Assembly (NCBI GenBank): GCA_947424995.1 | Contig: CANDYO010000087.1 | Location: 1-8,215 of the forward strand | Direction of reading: 5' to 3' | From: Rickettsiales bacterium | Lineage (GTDB): Bacteria; Pseudomonadota; Alphaproteobacteria; Rickettsiales; CANDYO01 | DNA: 8,215 nt | Part shown: positions 7,304 through 8,215 of the stretch, one piece after another | Numbering within the stretch: the first letter of the stretch is position 1 | Layout of the letters: each line of letters begins with the position of its first letter | Program-made: the position numbers and the translations under genes | Notes under the pieces: generated by a model | What the model was told of the DNA's origin: nothing | The model's input: only the letters and a program-made list of their open reading frames with translations | Databases searched by the model: none

Positions 7304-7432
7304 GCCGTCATCCTTGCCGCTAGCTTAAGCTAGTGGCGAGGATCCAGTTTAAATCTTTTAAAAACCTTTAGTTACTTAAGGCTGCATAAGAGAATTCAAC
7401 TGGACCCTCGACCTTCGGTCAAGGGTGACGGC
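7304..7432. repeat. Double-hairpin palindromic repeat, copy 2 (inverted relative to copy 1)
   Basis: The ends GCCGTCATCCTTG (7304-7316) and CAAGGGTGACGGC (7420-7432) are inverted repeats with one difference. The left hairpin pairs 7310-7326 with 7327-7343, a 17-bp stem with two wobbles built on the perfect palindrome CTAGCTTAAGCTAG. The right hairpin pairs ACCCT and GACC with GGTC and AGGGT (7404-7426) around a TTC loop. The reverse complement of this element aligns with copy 1 at 29-155 along its full length, yet the hairpin cores are unrelated in sequence. It lies about 75 bp upstream of the virB6-like start, so it may affect that promoter region. Confidence 0.8.
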
Positions 7433-7733
7433 ACTGCATTACTTTTTAAATTAATATCTCATGCAACTGTCATACAATAGTCTTATTTCAATAAGCCTAT
7501 CTAAAACGCAACTAAAAGTACAGATATTTTACATTCCTTCTCGAATATAACTATTAGCTTTATTTGATCGTTAATATATCACGTAAATATTTATAAATTT
7601 ATAATAAATAATTCCTTGATTTTTATTAATATATATTATATAGGTAATATTGATAAATTAGCATAAATCAAAGATATTAATAATTACAAGCTAATCCATT
7701 ACGCAATTTAATGCACTTAAACGAGGCAATATA
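7433..7733. other. AT-rich gene-free intergenic region
   Basis: About 300 bp between the repeat and the start of the last gene carry no supported open reading frame and no RNA gene that I recognise. The stretch is very AT-rich, with runs of TATA-like sequence at about 7572-7650, so many promoter-like boxes occur by chance. It presumably holds the promoter of the plus-strand gene that starts at 7734. No strong inverted repeat or terminator was seen in it. Confidence 0.6.
7650..7678 (+). promoter_or_regulatory. Candidate sigma70-type promoter for the gene at 7734
   Basis: TTGATA at 7650-7655 matches the -35 consensus in five of six bases. After a 17-nt spacer, GATATT at 7673-7678 matches the -10 consensus in four of six. 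Transcription would begin near 7685, leaving a leader of roughly 50 nt. The surrounding AT-richness makes chance matches likely, and TTGATT at 7616 followed by TATATA at 7637 is an alternative. Confidence 0.3.
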
Positions 7734-8215
7734 ATGACATCTAACCAAGAAATAGCGTTTAACAAAAAAAATATTAGCGTCCCTTTAATATTTTTAAAAA
7801 TGCATATTACTTATTTAAATAATACATTTATAACACTAAACAAAGGTCAGTCAACTTACACTTTTGATTTAAGTTTATTTAGCAATGCTTACAAACCTAA
7901 GTTTATGTTAGTAGCAAATGAATCATGTAAATATGACTTCAACAAAGGAATGTCTATTCATATCGAAGATGGCACGATAGTACACATGGTTATCGATATA
8001 GGTAGTATACCTGTTCATAACATATCTAGAACCTTTAATCCTAACAATTATTATCCAATTTTTGGTTTCAAACAAATATCTCCTTCTGATTACAGAGCTA
8101 CTAATGATTTCGAAGGAAAACCTTTGCCAAGAAAATCACCAATAAAATTAACTAACTCAGATAAAGCGTTGGTAAATTCTCTCACCATAACTTTTCCTGA
8201 AAAACTTAGCTCTTC
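7734..8215 (+). CDS. Unrecognised protein, N-terminal part (runs off the window)
   Basis: An open frame starts at ATG 7734 and continues without a stop for 160 codons to the window edge, so only the N-terminal part is seen. The start is supported by ACGAGG at 7721-7726, about 7 nt upstream, the best ribosome-binding site in this window, and by an upstream promoter candidate. The protein begins MTSNQEIAFNKKN and has no signal peptide or membrane segment. It has a single cysteine in the visible part and alternates hydrophobic and polar residues in short stretches, suggesting a beta-rich fold. The composition is rich in Asn, Lys, Phe and Ile, as expected from AT-rich coding. I do not recognise a family. 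It is transcribed away from the virB6-like gene, so a shared role with it cannot be assumed. Confidence 0.75.
   Translation, partial: MTSNQEIAFNKKNISVPLIFLKMHITYLNNTFITLNKGQSTYTFDLSLFSNAYKPKFMLVANESCKYDFNKGMSIHIEDGTIVHMVIDIGSIPVHNISRTFNPNNYYPIFGFKQISPSDYRATNDFEGKPLPRKSPIKLTNSDKALVNSLTITFPEKLSS

Noticed and set aside
29..7432. Composite transposon bounded by the two inverted repeats
   Set aside because: No transposase gene or target duplication is visible, and such small palindromic repeats are expected to be frequent in this type of genome.

Overview
The window is AT-rich and gene-dense. It looks like an obligately intracellular alphaproteobacterium of Rickettsiales type, although the genus cannot be fixed from the sequence. 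The main reasons are a very long VirB6-like type IV secretion lipoprotein with a huge periplasmic N-terminal part, as known from rvh/VirB systems of Rickettsiales, the low G+C, and intergenic spaces filled with GTCATCC-type palindromic repeats. No IS transposase, tRNA, rRNA or CRISPR array was recognised.

Layout from left to right. Positions 29-155 hold a double-hairpin repeat. Positions 192-1668 hold two minus-strand genes that overlap by 8 nt: bioB (biotin synthase) followed by a Nudix hydrolase. A 36-bp divergent spacer (1669-1704) leads into the plus-strand pair bioF-bioC, which overlap at an ATGA. The convergent spacer after bioC (3585-3868) is almost filled by a nested inverted-repeat element with a strong bidirectional terminator-like hairpin. 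Positions 3869-7228 hold a minus-strand gene for a VirB6/TrbL-family lipoprotein of about 1119 residues. Positions 7304-7432 hold a second copy of the first double-hairpin repeat in opposite orientation. After a gene-free AT-rich stretch (7433-7733), an unrecognised plus-strand gene begins and runs off the right edge.

The biotin genes supply three steps: BioC methylates malonyl-ACP to start pimelate synthesis, BioF makes 8-amino-7-oxononanoate, and BioB inserts sulfur into dethiobiotin. bioH, bioA and bioD are not in the window, so they must lie elsewhere, be replaced, or be absent. The head-to-head bioB/bioFC arrangement differs from the single-direction bioCHFADB cluster known from several intracellular bacteria.

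The features most worth a second look are three. The repeats keep conserved stem bases while their hairpin tips differ, and one stem position covaries. The apparently solitary VirB6-like protein has an inner-membrane-type lipobox, a cysteine-rich block and two coiled coils set inside what looks like a split beta-rich domain. The Nudix gene is translationally overlapped with bioB and has a degenerate Nudix box.
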